Source: Brevibacterium sp. CBA3109 (GTDB taxonomy: Bacteria; Actinomycetota; Actinomycetes; Actinomycetales; Brevibacteriaceae). From it: 64,000 nucleotides of DNA. Shown here piece after piece: positions 24,779 through 34,593 of the stretch. The notes under the pieces were generated by a model. That model was not told the DNA's origin, ran no database searches, and saw only the letters and a program-made list of their open reading frames with translations. Location of the stretch: positions 1,550,001 through 1,614,000 of the forward strand of contig NZ_CP158281.1 of the NCBI RefSeq assembly GCF_040256645.1, read 5' to 3'. Numbering within the stretch: the first letter of the stretch is position 1; the number at the start of each line of letters is the position of its first letter. The translations under genes were made by a program, and so were the position numbers.

Positions 24779-24852
24779 GCCTCCGTAGCTCAGTTGGATA
24801 GAGCGACCGCCTTCTAAGCGGTAGGTCGCGGGTTCGAGCCCCGCCGGGGGTA
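24779..24852 (+). tRNA. tRNA-Arg (anticodon TCT)
   Basis: Full cloverleaf: acceptor GCCTCCG paired with CGGGGGT (a G-U pair at position 1-72 and one U-G), D stem GCTC/GAGC, anticodon stem ACCGC/GCGGT around loop CTTCTAA (anticodon TCT, reading AGA), T stem GCGGG/CCCGC with TTCGAGC loop. CCA is not encoded; TTTTT follows four bases later. TAGGAT at 24767-24772 is a possible -10. Confidence 0.95.
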
Positions 24853-24971
24853 CTTTTTCATCGAGTGACGTCACCAGTGGCTCTTCGATTGCTTCCTGCA
24901 GTGAGCAATTACCTCCCAGTACGGCGTGGCAATTGGTGCGCGGCTGGGAAAACGTAGAGAGTGGATGCGTG

Positions 24972-26669
24972 ATGACAGACAGTAAGAGTGCCGTGACGCC
25001 ACCAGTGGGAGGGGCGCTGAGCGATATCGCGAAGCGAGTCTCTGAAACCCGCTTCACCCTGCAGACTGAAGATTTCGCTGATGGTCGCGAACTGCATCGT
25101 CAGCTTTCCTCGGAGTTGACTGACTACCTGCTGCCGCGGATCAATCGGACACGAACGCCCTTCATGATCGCCGTCGGTGGATCGACCGGCGCGGGCAAAT
25201 CTACTCTCGTGAATTCCCTGGTGGGGCGCACGGTCAGTCCTGCGGGGGTGCGCCGACCGACGACAGGCAACCCGGTTGTGGTCCACAACCCCGCCGATGC
25301 CAAGTTCTTCGAATCACAGTCCTTCCTGTCCGATCTGCCACGCAGCACGGACCCCACGGCGTCGACCCCCTCTGTCGTACTCATTCCTGATGACTGCGTC
25401 GAACCTGGCACTGCTGTGCTCGACTGCCCGGACATCGATTCTATTGCCGAGTCGAATCGTGAGCTGGCGCGCCGGATCCTGATGAGCGCGGACCTGTGGA
25501 TGTTCGTGACCACAGCCAACCGCTATGCCGATGCCGCACCATGGGCCCTGCTCAAGGACGCCGCAACCCGCAACACCTCGGTGGCCATCGTGCTCGACCG
25601 GGTGCCGCCGGAAGCAAACCGTGAGGTCAGGCACCATCTCTCCAGTCTGCTGTCGGAATCGGGTCTGGCGAATTCTCCGATCTTCGCAGTGGCCGAACTC
25701 GAACTCGAGGACGGTCTGCTTCCTCACTCGGCGATCTATCCGATTCGGTCCTGGATCAGCCAGGTGAGCTCAGAAGGCCGTTCGCAGGAGCGGATACGAC
25801 AACGGACCCTCATCGGCTCGATCGGCGCAATGCCGGCCCAGGTGAAATCCCTGGCCGATTATGCAGAGTCGCAGGAGACGACGTTCAATCGTCTGCAGCT
25901 CAGCCTTGATCAGACCTTCAGTGGTGCAGATGACGGACTTCCCGAGGTATTCTCCGACGGTCGCGTCCTGCACGGAGAGGTCAACGCCCGTTGGCAGGAC
26001 TTCGTGGGAACGGGACAGCTTTTCCGCGGTCTGGAACCCACGATGGCGCGCATGCGCGACAGGATCTCCGCCGCGGTCACCGGTAAGCACGATGCCGCCT
26101 CTCCACTGCACGTTGCGATACTGCGCAGCGCAGCTATCTCATTGCGGGAACAGGCAATCGCGGTCGTTGACGAGATCAGCGCTCAGTGGCGCCGAGATCC
26201 AGCCGGATCGGCATTGCTGGATGCACACCCCGAACTGTGCCGTAGCGCGAAGGACCTCGAGGATTCGGTCAAGTCTGCAGTCAGCGGCTGGTCCAACGAG
26301 GTGAATGCTCTGGTGCGAGACATCGGCCAGGGCAAGAAGTCCAAGGCCAGAATTCTTTCGTTCGGCGTTGGCGGAGTCTGTGCCGTTGTGGAATACGCGG
26401 CATTCTGGGACCCGAAGTACACGGCCGCAGATGGTCATGATTCGCGCAATGACGCGAATGTCGCGCTCAGCCTCGCTGGCACGATCTTCGGTGAGCAGGA
26501 AGCCGTGAATCTCATCGGATCCGTCAGGGATCGCTTCCTGACCACAGCGGCAGGAATCGTCGGCGGCTGCCGCACGCCTTTTGACAACGTATTACAACTA
26601 TCCGCGGTACCGGCGCGGCAAGCGGGCGCTCTGCGCGCCTCCGGTGATCGACTTGAGGTGGCATTGTGA
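24972..26669 (+). CDS. Dynamin-like GTPase, first of a coupled pair
   Basis: 565 residues. The P-loop GGSTGAGKST lies near residue 68-77, a switch-I-like VRRPTTGNP follows, and the G3-type motif is LDCPDID (near 151). The usual G4 (N/T)KxD is replaced by VLDRVPPEA, so base recognition may differ. The C-terminal half is helical, with one weak hydrophobic stretch (FGVGGVCAVVEYAAFW). Dynamin-like paired GTPases occur in Actinobacteria (for example DynA/DynB, IniA/IniC), where they remodel membrane at septa or under stress; equivalence is not shown. ATG 24972 chosen. The stop is nested in the GTG of the second GTPase. Confidence 0.78.
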   Translation: MTDSKSAVTPPVGGALSDIAKRVSETRFTLQTEDFADGRELHRQLSSELTDYLLPRINRTRTPFMIAVGGSTGAGKSTLVNSLVGRTVSPAGVRRPTTGNPVVVHNPADAKFFESQSFLSDLPRSTDPTASTPSVVLIPDDCVEPGTAVLDCPDIDSIAESNRELARRILMSADLWMFVTTANRYADAAPWALLKDAATRNTSVAIVLDRVPPEANREVRHHLSSLLSESGLANSPIFAVAELELEDGLLPHSAIYPIRSWISQVSSEGRSQERIRQRTLIGSIGAMPAQVKSLADYAESQETTFNRLQLSLDQTFSGADDGLPEVFSDGRVLHGEVNARWQDFVGTGQLFRGLEPTMARMRDRISAAVTGKHDAASPLHVAILRSAAISLREQAIAVVDEISAQWRRDPAGSALLDAHPELCRSAKDLEDSVKSAVSGWSNEVNALVRDIGQGKKSKARILSFGVGGVCAVVEYAAFWDPKYTAADGHDSRNDANVALSLAGTIFGEQEAVNLIGSVRDRFLTTAAGIVGGCRTPFDNVLQLSAVPARQAGALRASGDRLEVAL

Positions 26670-28246
26670 ACGATCCTGCACAGTCCGAGATCAGGCGTCG
26701 GGCCGAAGGAATCCGACAGACACTGTCTCTGGGGCCAGACAAACTGAGTCCCGACGTTCGCGCGGACGCGCAGAACCTCCTCAACCGTGCCGAGGATCGC
26801 CTCGGGTTGGGCGAAGAGTTCACAGTAGTGGCCTTCGCCGGTTCAACTGGTTCTGGAAAGTCGTCGCTGTTCAATGCTGTCGCCGGACTGGACATCGCCA
26901 GGGTCGGTGTTCGCCGCCCGACCACCTCCCGCCCCACCGCATGCGTGTGGGGCGAAGGCGGCAACGACATCCTCAATTGGCTGCATGTTCCCGAGCGCAG
27001 CCGGACCTGGCGCGAATCGGCGCTCGACGGTGACGATCAGCGCAAGCTCCATGGTCTGATTCTGCTTGATCTGCCTGACCACGATTCGACCGCGGTCAAA
27101 CACCGTGTCGAATCCGATCGACTCGTGGGACTCGTCGACGTTGTGTTCTGGGTCGTTGACCCACAGAAATACGCTGACTTCTCACTGCACTCCGAATACC
27201 TGACGAAGCTGGCTGAGAACAGCTCGAACATGGTTGTGGTTCTCAACCAGGTCGACAAACTCAGTGACGAAGAGCAGAAGGCTGCCGCCGACCACCTGCA
27301 GCAGCTGCTCGTCGAGGACGGGCTCACCGACACCAAGGTGCACTTGACCTCCGCCGTCACACGGGACGGGATTCCTCAGGTCAGGTCAATCTTGGCTGAC
27401 ACGGTTGATTCCAAGCAGGCGGCCTCTGAGCGACTGTTGGCTGATATGCAGGCCATGGCCAACCGGATGCAGAATGAACTCGGCGAACCGGTGGTTCCAC
27501 CGGATGAGCGCCCGGGGGCTTCGCGTCTGGTGGAGACCATGTCTGATGCCGTCGGCGTCGAGGCCGTCGCGCAAACCGTCCACGATGACTATATTCGCCG
27601 CGCCTATCGCAATACCGGATATCCGGTGCTGGCATGGATGCAGAGAAACGCCCCCGACCCGTTGGGGGCCAAGCACGGCCAGGGCAGAGACGAACTCATC
27701 CGCGCGTCGGTGCCGGCGACAAGCAGAGCCCAGAGTTCTCAGGTGCGTCTGATGGCTCATGAGCTCATCGCAGAATCGGTGTCCTCCATGCCGCGACCAT
27801 GGCAGAGCGCGGTAGCAGAAGCTGAGAAGGCGAGCACCACCGAGTTGTCCGAAACGTTGGACTCGGCCGTCACCGCTGTGGATATCAAACCGCAGACCCC
27901 CAACTGGTGGTCCGTGGCCAAGATTCTGCAGATCATCTTCTTCCTCGCCACGATCCTTGGCCTGCTGGGTCTCATCGCCACTGCCATCCTCGCCATCGTC
28001 GTGCCGGGAACACTTCCGGGATGGAGCTGGATTGCGAGCATCGGCCTGCTCGTGGTCGGTATCATCGGATCTGTAGTGACGTCGGTGATTGCCAAATCCG
28101 CGCGCAGTAAGGGTGCTGACGAGGCGGCCGGCGACATTGACCGCAAACTTCGCGACGCCATCGGCAGTGTGGCCCAGAGCTCCTATCTGGGGCCGGTCAA
28201 CGCCGTGATCGACGAGCACCGACGCGCCTACGAAACACTGCGCTGA
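26666..28246 (+). CDS. Dynamin-like GTPase with two transmembrane helices, second of a coupled pair
   Basis: 526 residues. P-loop GSTGSGKSSLFN (near 57-68), VGVRRPTTSRPTA as switch I, G3 as DLPDHD (near 135), and a regular G4, NQVDKL (near 193). Two strong transmembrane helices at about 420-446 and 451-476, then a short helical tail. This is the layout of YfjP-type or dynamin-like membrane GTPases. GTG 26666 overlaps the stop of the first GTPase, with GAGGTGG upstream, so the two proteins are probably made in equal amounts and act as a heteromer (inference). A double hairpin ends the transcript. Confidence 0.82.
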   Translation: MNDPAQSEIRRRAEGIRQTLSLGPDKLSPDVRADAQNLLNRAEDRLGLGEEFTVVAFAGSTGSGKSSLFNAVAGLDIARVGVRRPTTSRPTACVWGEGGNDILNWLHVPERSRTWRESALDGDDQRKLHGLILLDLPDHDSTAVKHRVESDRLVGLVDVVFWVVDPQKYADFSLHSEYLTKLAENSSNMVVVLNQVDKLSDEEQKAAADHLQQLLVEDGLTDTKVHLTSAVTRDGIPQVRSILADTVDSKQAASERLLADMQAMANRMQNELGEPVVPPDERPGASRLVETMSDAVGVEAVAQTVHDDYIRRAYRNTGYPVLAWMQRNAPDPLGAKHGQGRDELIRASVPATSRAQSSQVRLMAHELIAESVSSMPRPWQSAVAEAEKASTTELSETLDSAVTAVDIKPQTPNWWSVAKILQIIFFLATILGLLGLIATAILAIVVPGTLPGWSWIASIGLLVVGIIGSVVTSVIAKSARSKGADEAAGDIDRKLRDAIGSVAQSSYLGPVNAVIDEHRRAYETLR

Positions 28247-28255
28247 CACTACTGT

Positions 28256-28317
28256 GCACATGAGCATCGACTCATGTGCCACTGCCCTGTGGACGGTCAA
28301 CGACCGTCCACAGGGCA
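28256..28317 (+). terminator. Tandem hairpin terminator after the GTPase pair
   Basis: First hairpin: GCACATGAG (28256-28264) with CTCATGTGC (28271-28279), loop CATCGA. Second: 16 bp, arms 28283-28298 and 28302-28317 (TGCCCTGTGGACGGTC and complement), loop AAC, followed by TTTCTC. The second alone is a good intrinsic terminator. Confidence 0.85.
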
Positions 28318-28454
28318 TTTCTCATGTCTGGACATCGTCGCCGCCTGACGCGCTCACTGGTGTTTGACGTGATCGGCCGATTCAGACTGTTTCGTCCCCG
28401 ATGGGCGATTCGGCAGGGTCCATCACGAAGTACTCCAAGAAATGAGGAAACACG

Positions 28455-29054
28455 ATGTCCATCATTCCGATCAACCTCAGCGGTACTGTGGCTGCCGATC
28501 CGCAGAGCCGGACGCTGCCCTCGGGCAGAGCCTGCGCATCCTTTCGGTTAGCCGTCAATCATTGGCGCCTCGACAAGGGGACTGGGGAGTATGTCGCCGA
28601 TGCAACGTCGTGGTTCAGCGTCGATTGCTATGGGCCTTTGGCCAGCAACGCTTCGATGAGCCTCCATCAGGGCATGTCAGTCGTGGTACAGGGGACCTTG
28701 AAGATTCGAGAATGGTCGACGGAGGAGAAGCGCGGAATCGCTCCGACGGTAGTCGCCGAGCACATCGGTCCCGACCTTCGGTACGGAACCGCCAACTATC
28801 AGAAGGCCAGCAGCGCGAACCGTCACCAGGACGGCCAGCAACAGGGAGCGTCAGGCGGTGAATCAGGCTGGGCGGACCTCGGTGGCGAAGTTGCAGGTGC
28901 CGGTCCCGACATCTCCGAAGCGTCGAGCCTCGGTTCCCACGACGACGGGGAAGACGACGGGGCTGATATCGCTGCGAACGCGGATGGGGGAGACTCGGGG
29001 AGCGTCGATGATGCCATCGCACGTGACACGGTGAGCGCAGCGGCACCGTTCTGA
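28455..29054 (+). CDS. ssb: Single-stranded DNA-binding protein, paralogue type
   Basis: 199 residues. N-terminal OB fold (INLSGTVAADPQSRTLPSG, RLAVNHWR, ATSWFSVDCYGPLA, VVVQGTLKIREW) spans about residues 1-115. The linker is Gly/Gln-rich, then acidic. The C-terminus ends SAAAPF: it keeps Pro-Phe, but the acidic residues that normally precede them (as in DDIPF) are replaced by alanines. ATG 28455 with GAGGAAACACG upstream. It is not next to rpsF/rpsR, so it is likely the second SSB of this genome, like SsbB of other Actinobacteria, rather than the replicative one (inference). Confidence 0.88.
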   Translation: MSIIPINLSGTVAADPQSRTLPSGRACASFRLAVNHWRLDKGTGEYVADATSWFSVDCYGPLASNASMSLHQGMSVVVQGTLKIREWSTEEKRGIAPTVVAEHIGPDLRYGTANYQKASSANRHQDGQQQGASGGESGWADLGGEVAGAGPDISEASSLGSHDDGEDDGADIAANADGGDSGSVDDAIARDTVSAAAPF

Positions 29055-29198
29055 GCAGGGGCGGATTCGGGCCCGCGCACCGTCATCGGCAAGACCTCGT
29101 GGGCAGGCCGAGGTGAGAACACGTCGGGTCTGACCGCGATTGTGTGATCGATCGGTTAAGGTGAGACTGTTAATCGTTCCCACCTGCTGAGGTTGTTG

Positions 29199-29849
29199 AT
29201 GCGTCTCGTTCCCCTCCTGAGTCTTGGAGCACTGACCTTAGCTCTGTCGGGCTGTTCGCTGCTGGGATTCGGCGGTGACGATTCTCAGCCGACGCCCGTC
29301 CGCACTCCCGCGAAGCCGGCCGCGGAAGTCGACAAGGTCGTCACGGCTCTCGAACCGCTGACCGGCGATGAGGACAAGGTTCCGTCGACGAAGAAGTTCT
29401 TTAAGACCATGATCGATGCTGGATACGATGAGGACCAGCTCGAAGCCACCATCGATGACTCACCCTTGGGCAATGACGTGCCCTCGAAGATGTTCGGCGT
29501 CAAAACCGACAAGGGGTGCGTTATCGGGGAGATTCGGAAGGGAAAGGCAACTGCAGAGCTGATGCCTCCCACCGAATCGACCGGGTCATGTCTGCTCGGT
29601 GAGGTCGAACGTCCGAAGGGTGTGGAGGCACCTGAAGGAGACAAGCGCGAGAAGGACGGCGATTCCAACGGTGCCGGACACATGCCTGGTGAGGACATCA
29701 ACGGCAAGGACGGCGCTTCGCAGAGTCCGTCGCCTGAGGGGGGATCGGAAGGTACCTCGTCGCAGGGAACATCTGCAGATGGCTCTGCATCCGAAGGTCC
29801 CTCCGAGGGCTCCTCGTCCGGTGAAGCACCGTCGCTCGGCGGCGGCTGA
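29199..29849 (+). CDS. Secreted lipoprotein (DUF6993-like), Ser/Gly-rich tail
   Basis: 216 residues. Signal peptide MRLVPLLSLGALTLALSGC ends in a lipobox with C19, so the mature protein should be lipid-anchored outside the membrane. The central domain (about 45-145) contains SPLGNDVPSKMFGVK, GCVIGEIRKG and TGSCLLGEVE with two Cys that could form a disulfide; this pattern recalls the actinobacterial DUF6993 domain. The last ~70 residues are Ser/Gly/Glu-rich low complexity. ATG 29199 with GAGG 6 bases upstream. Function unknown. Confidence 0.78.
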   Translation: MRLVPLLSLGALTLALSGCSLLGFGGDDSQPTPVRTPAKPAAEVDKVVTALEPLTGDEDKVPSTKKFFKTMIDAGYDEDQLEATIDDSPLGNDVPSKMFGVKTDKGCVIGEIRKGKATAELMPPTESTGSCLLGEVERPKGVEAPEGDKREKDGDSNGAGHMPGEDINGKDGASQSPSPEGGSEGTSSQGTSADGSASEGPSEGSSSGEAPSLGGG

Positions 29850-29915
29850 TCCAAGGGCTTCATCACGTGTCTCAATTGGCACTTGAGCGTGCTGAACCTA
29901 TAACCTGAAGTTATT

Positions 29916-31598
<1,683 letters not shown>

Positions 31599-31645
31599 CT
31601 GGCTCTGCACCCAGACAGCGCGGAGCGCAGAACCGATTTCTGATA

Positions 31646-31678
31646 GATGATGCCCCGGTCGACGACCGGGGCATCATC
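31646..31678. terminator. Hairpin between convergent ettA and small membrane gene
   Basis: Perfect 15-bp stem GATGATGCCCCGGTC (31646-31660) with its complement at 31664-31678, loop GAC. It lies between ettA (plus) and the gene ending at 31713 (minus) and could serve both directions. No T-tract on the plus side. Confidence 0.75.
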
Positions 31679-31712
31679 TGTTGACAGGAGGCAGCATCCA
31701 GGCTGCTGATCG

Positions 31713-31943
31713 TCAGGAGAACAGATCACCGATTTTCAGCACAAGCGTGAACAGATATCTCACTGCGATAGTGCCGACGATTCCGATGACGATTGATATG
31801 AGCGCAGTCAGTGCCAGGTTCATGTCCACCGCTTCACGCAGGAACACCAGGCTCAGAATGGTAATGATGATGAAGAGCGCGACATTGACCAGGCGAGAGA
31901 GGATCTTCCCGAGAATCTCGATCATCGCGGTGTCTTTGTTCAC
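31713..31943 (-). CDS. Small two-helix membrane protein downstream of tesB
   Basis: 76 residues with two strong transmembrane helices (about 16-36 and 41-70). GTG 31943 overlaps the tesB stop by four bases (GTGA), strong evidence that it is a real, coupled gene. A Met at residue 7 is an alternative start. No family recognised; a link to acyl-CoA thioesterase action is only positional. Confidence 0.65.
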   Translation of the reverse strand: MNKDTAMIEILGKILSRLVNVALFIIITILSLVFLREAVDMNLALTALISIVIGIVGTIAVRYLFTLVLKIGDLFS

Positions 31944-32848
31944 CGAGGTGCCTTGATGCGGACCATGCCCTCCTGGGCCACTGTAGCCAGCAGCTCACCG
32001 GTGTGGGCGAAGATGCGCCCGTATCCGAGGCCGCGTCCTCCCTGAGCTGCAGGGGACTCCTGAACATAGAGCATCCACTCATCGACCCGGACCCGACGAT
32101 GCCACCACATCGCGTGGTCGAGGCTGGCCACGCGCAGTCCCGGACTCGTCCAGCTCAGTCCCTGTCGGCGCAGAACCGGTTCGAGCAGGTTGAAGTCGCT
32201 GGCGTAGGCCAGAGCAGCAGCATTGAGCACAGGATCATCGCCGAACGCCGAGCTGGCACGAAACCATACGTGCTGCTGCTCGCGCTGTCTATCATCGGTA
32301 GACTTGAGGTACAGGGAATCCTCCACCGGGCGGATCTCAAACGGGCGCTTATTCAACCATTCTGTGACCTGCGGGGTGTCCTGTCCTGCCAGAATGTCGC
32401 GCAGTTCCGGGCACTCCAGCGGACCTGGCAAGCCCGATGGCATGGATTCAGAATGCTCAAGGCCCTCCTGCTCGACTTGGAAAGAGGCGATCAGGGACAG
32501 GATCGGCACATCCTTCTGATACGCGTGGACACGCCGGGCAGAGAACGATCGTCCGTCGCGGAGTCGTTCGACTCCGAACTCAATCGGTTCGCTGACATCC
32601 CCGGCGCGCAGAAAATATCCGTGAAGTGAATGGATGAGGCGATCGTCTGGCAGGGTCGCGGCGGCGGCCACAACTGATTGCGCCACCACCTGACCACCGA
32701 AGACGCGCCCATCGGGTTTGTACTGGTTGTGTCCCACGAAATAGTCACTCTCGCGGGATGCCGGGGTGGAGCTCAGGCTCTCGAGTTGGAGCACTCTGCG
32801 CAGCGTGTTGACGTTCGCCTCGGCCGTCGTGGGTTCTACATCGCTCAT
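31940..32848 (-). CDS. tesB: Acyl-CoA thioesterase II (double hotdog)
   Basis: Hydrolyses acyl-CoA to free acid and CoA. 302 residues, two hotdog domains. N-terminal domain: GRVFGGQVVAQSVVAA and LHGYFLRAGD; C-terminal domain: AYASDFNLLEP with the catalytic Asp, SLDHAMWWHR, and RGLGYGRIF near the end. ATG 32848 with GGAGG six bases upstream. It is divergent from another thioesterase gene at 32932 and followed by a coupled small membrane protein. Confidence 0.93.
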   Translation of the reverse strand: MSDVEPTTAEANVNTLRRVLQLESLSSTPASRESDYFVGHNQYKPDGRVFGGQVVAQSVVAAAATLPDDRLIHSLHGYFLRAGDVSEPIEFGVERLRDGRSFSARRVHAYQKDVPILSLIASFQVEQEGLEHSESMPSGLPGPLECPELRDILAGQDTPQVTEWLNKRPFEIRPVEDSLYLKSTDDRQREQQHVWFRASSAFGDDPVLNAAALAYASDFNLLEPVLRRQGLSWTSPGLRVASLDHAMWWHRRVRVDEWMLYVQESPAAQGGRGLGYGRIFAHTGELLATVAQEGMVRIKAPR

Positions 32849-32890
32849 ATGGGCCTCCAGCCTGCGTCAATGATTCTCGTCCGTGTAATT

Positions 32891-32905
32891 CACGATCTTA
32901 TCGTG
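32891..32905. promoter_or_regulatory. Inverted repeat in the divergent thioesterase promoter region
   Basis: CACGAT-CTT-ATCGTG, a perfect 6-bp inverted repeat, sits in the 83-base gap between divergent tesB and the 4HBT gene. Its place suggests an operator acting on one or both promoters. No regulator gene is adjacent and no repeat copy was seen elsewhere, so confidence is low. Confidence 0.35.
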
Positions 32906-32931
32906 GCCATCGCCGCAGCAGTGAAAGTGGC

Positions 32932-33486
32932 ATGATGGGTCATATGCACACTGGCACCATAAATCCCCATCTGAACGAATTCACGCGAGTACTGCTGGAG
33001 CTGAGATGGGGTGACATGGATGCCTACGGTCACGTCAACAATGTCACCCAACTGCGCCTGCTCGAAGAGGCGCGCGTCCGGGCTCTGGGGTCACCGACGC
33101 ACAGTACCGACGCGCCGACAGACCCTGGTCAGCTGGGAATCTCGGGAACCGTATCGGGGATCACGATCCCTGCGATCTTCGCCTCGGCTTCGGAGACGAC
33201 CGAGTTACTCGTTGCCTCCCACCTGATCGAATATCGCCGGCCGATTCCCTACCGTGCGGGACCGATCGCCATCGATCTGGTCATCAGCGAGGTCAAACCG
33301 GCGTCGGTGACCATCGGTTACGTCATCGCCGAACCCGATGGTTCGGTCGGCTATACGCTGGCGGAGACGGTCATCGTCTTCGTGGACAGAACGAATTCTC
33401 GACCACGGCGCCTGAGCCAGGAGGAGAAAGCAGCAATGGAAGATGTCATTCGACCTGCCGTTCCGATGCGGGGTCGTCGCCGATGA
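32932..33486 (+). CDS. Acyl-CoA thioesterase, single hotdog (4HBT/FcbC type)
   Basis: 184 residues. The hotdog active-site pattern is LELRWGDMDAYGHVNNVTQLRLLEEARV, with Asp in GDMDAYGHVNN at the catalytic place. The second half (HLIEYRRPIPYRAGPIAIDLVI) completes the fold, which is about 140 residues; a ~50-residue Thr/Pro-containing loop precedes it. Several in-frame ATG starts (32932, 32935, 32944) are close together, and none has a strong ribosome site. Its stop overlaps the start of the next gene (ATGA). The substrate is unknown. Confidence 0.85.
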   Translation: MMGHMHTGTINPHLNEFTRVLLELRWGDMDAYGHVNNVTQLRLLEEARVRALGSPTHSTDAPTDPGQLGISGTVSGITIPAIFASASETTELLVASHLIEYRRPIPYRAGPIAIDLVISEVKPASVTIGYVIAEPDGSVGYTLAETVIVFVDRTNSRPRRLSQEEKAAMEDVIRPAVPMRGRRR

Positions 33487-34157
33487 CGGAACTTGAGATC
33501 GCTGATCCGCTGGCGATGAAGGATCTGGCAGCGTTCACCTCCTTGGCCCATAGGCTCGATCCCGATGGAGCCATGCGCCTGCACGTGTCATCGACCGTGC
33601 TTGTCGTCACGATTGCACCCCTGTACCCGCATGGGATCGGAGACTCCACGCCGCTGGTGCTGGCCATGCGCATGCTGCGCCTGAACGGACCGGAAATGGA
33701 CGGACTCGATGAAGTCGTGCCGTTGGCCAACCTCAAGGACCGCTTCGCCAGATCGGAGAACGCCACTCGTCTGCCGGTGCCACCGAACTCGGTGCTGGTC
33801 TCCTGGACCGGCATAGCGCCGCCAAAAGGGCGGTGGACGGCCCACGACAGAATTGCCGGTAGTGTCTTGCGTTCCACCGCTGAGTCGGGAGTCGCAGAGA
33901 TCAGCGACGGCGCTCCCGAGGGCGCTGGCTCACACGCGGTGAAGGCGCTGCGTTCGCGTGTGTGGTCGAAGCCGATGGCGGCGACAGGAAGCACCGAACT
34001 GCCTGGTGGGCTCGCATTCGCCGCGAGTGCGCTGCGATTCATACCCGAGGCGGAGTCCGCCTCGGTGGGAGAGACCGAGGAGTACGAAGTATTCGCGACC
34101 TCCGGGTGGCTGCGAATCTCGACTCCGGGCGGGCATCTGCTCACCCGGGCCCGATGA
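33483..34157 (+). CDS. Conserved hypothetical protein coupled to the thioesterase
   Basis: 224 residues, soluble, no transmembrane helices or signal peptide. It has mixed alpha/beta composition, with VLVVTIAPLYPHG, LVSWTGIAPPKGRW, and a C-terminal YEVFATSGWLRISTPGGHLL. I do not recognise a characterised family, but the shape (Trp-Thr-Gly-x-x-PP and Pro-x-Gly-Gly-Leu-Ala) resembles actinobacterial conserved hypotheticals found beside a thioesterase. ATG 33483 overlaps the thioesterase stop, so a shared function is likely (inference). Convergent with the hemoglobin gene 32 bases away. Confidence 0.75.
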   Translation: MTELEIADPLAMKDLAAFTSLAHRLDPDGAMRLHVSSTVLVVTIAPLYPHGIGDSTPLVLAMRMLRLNGPEMDGLDEVVPLANLKDRFARSENATRLPVPPNSVLVSWTGIAPPKGRWTAHDRIAGSVLRSTAESGVAEISDGAPEGAGSHAVKALRSRVWSKPMAATGSTELPGGLAFAASALRFIPEAESASVGETEEYEVFATSGWLRISTPGGHLLTRAR

Positions 34158-34189
34158 TCCCTCAGCGGTGACCTCTCAGAGCCGACCTC

Positions 34190-34591
34190 TCAGACCGGAT
34201 TGCTGTTCGTGTTGACCATGGCCGTGGCCGCCCGCTGGAAATAATCCCAGAAGATCTCGTCATAGAGTGGCGGCAGCGCTACATCATCGAGTGCTGCCCG
34301 CATGGAAGCCAGCCAGCGGTCGCGAGCGTCGAAGTCGACGGCGAAGGGGAAATGGCGCATCCGCAGTCTCGGATGCCCCCGTTCCTGTTGGTAGGTCGTC
34401 GGGCCACCGAAGTACTGCTCCAAGAACATCTGGAGGCGGTGCTTGGCGCCAGTCAGGTCATGCCCCTCCGGGTACATGGCGATGAGCACCTCGTCGTGGT
34501 CCACATGATCGTAGAAGACGTCGACGAGCCGGGTGAAGGTGGGGTGGCCACCGACAGCGTCGAAGATGGTTTCGTTCGATGTCTGCGACAT
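34190..34591 (-). CDS. glbO: Group II truncated hemoglobin
   Basis: 133 residues, 2-on-2 alpha-helical globin. FYDHVDHDEVLIAMYP is the B/E region, QMFLEQYFGGPTTYQQERG with HPRLRMRHFPF gives the proximal His region (RHFPF), and RDRWLASMRAAL with the Trp typical of group II (TrHbO) follows. These proteins bind oxygen or handle NO and peroxides. ATG 34591 lies two bases after the mscS stop. It is the distal gene of a pepN-mscS-glbO run on the minus strand. Pairing of hemoglobin with a channel and a peptidase may be only transcriptional convenience. Confidence 0.92.
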   Translation of the reverse strand: MSQTSNETIFDAVGGHPTFTRLVDVFYDHVDHDEVLIAMYPEGHDLTGAKHRLQMFLEQYFGGPTTYQQERGHPRLRMRHFPFAVDFDARDRWLASMRAALDDVALPPLYDEIFWDYFQRAATAMVNTNSNPV

Positions 34592-34593
34592 GT

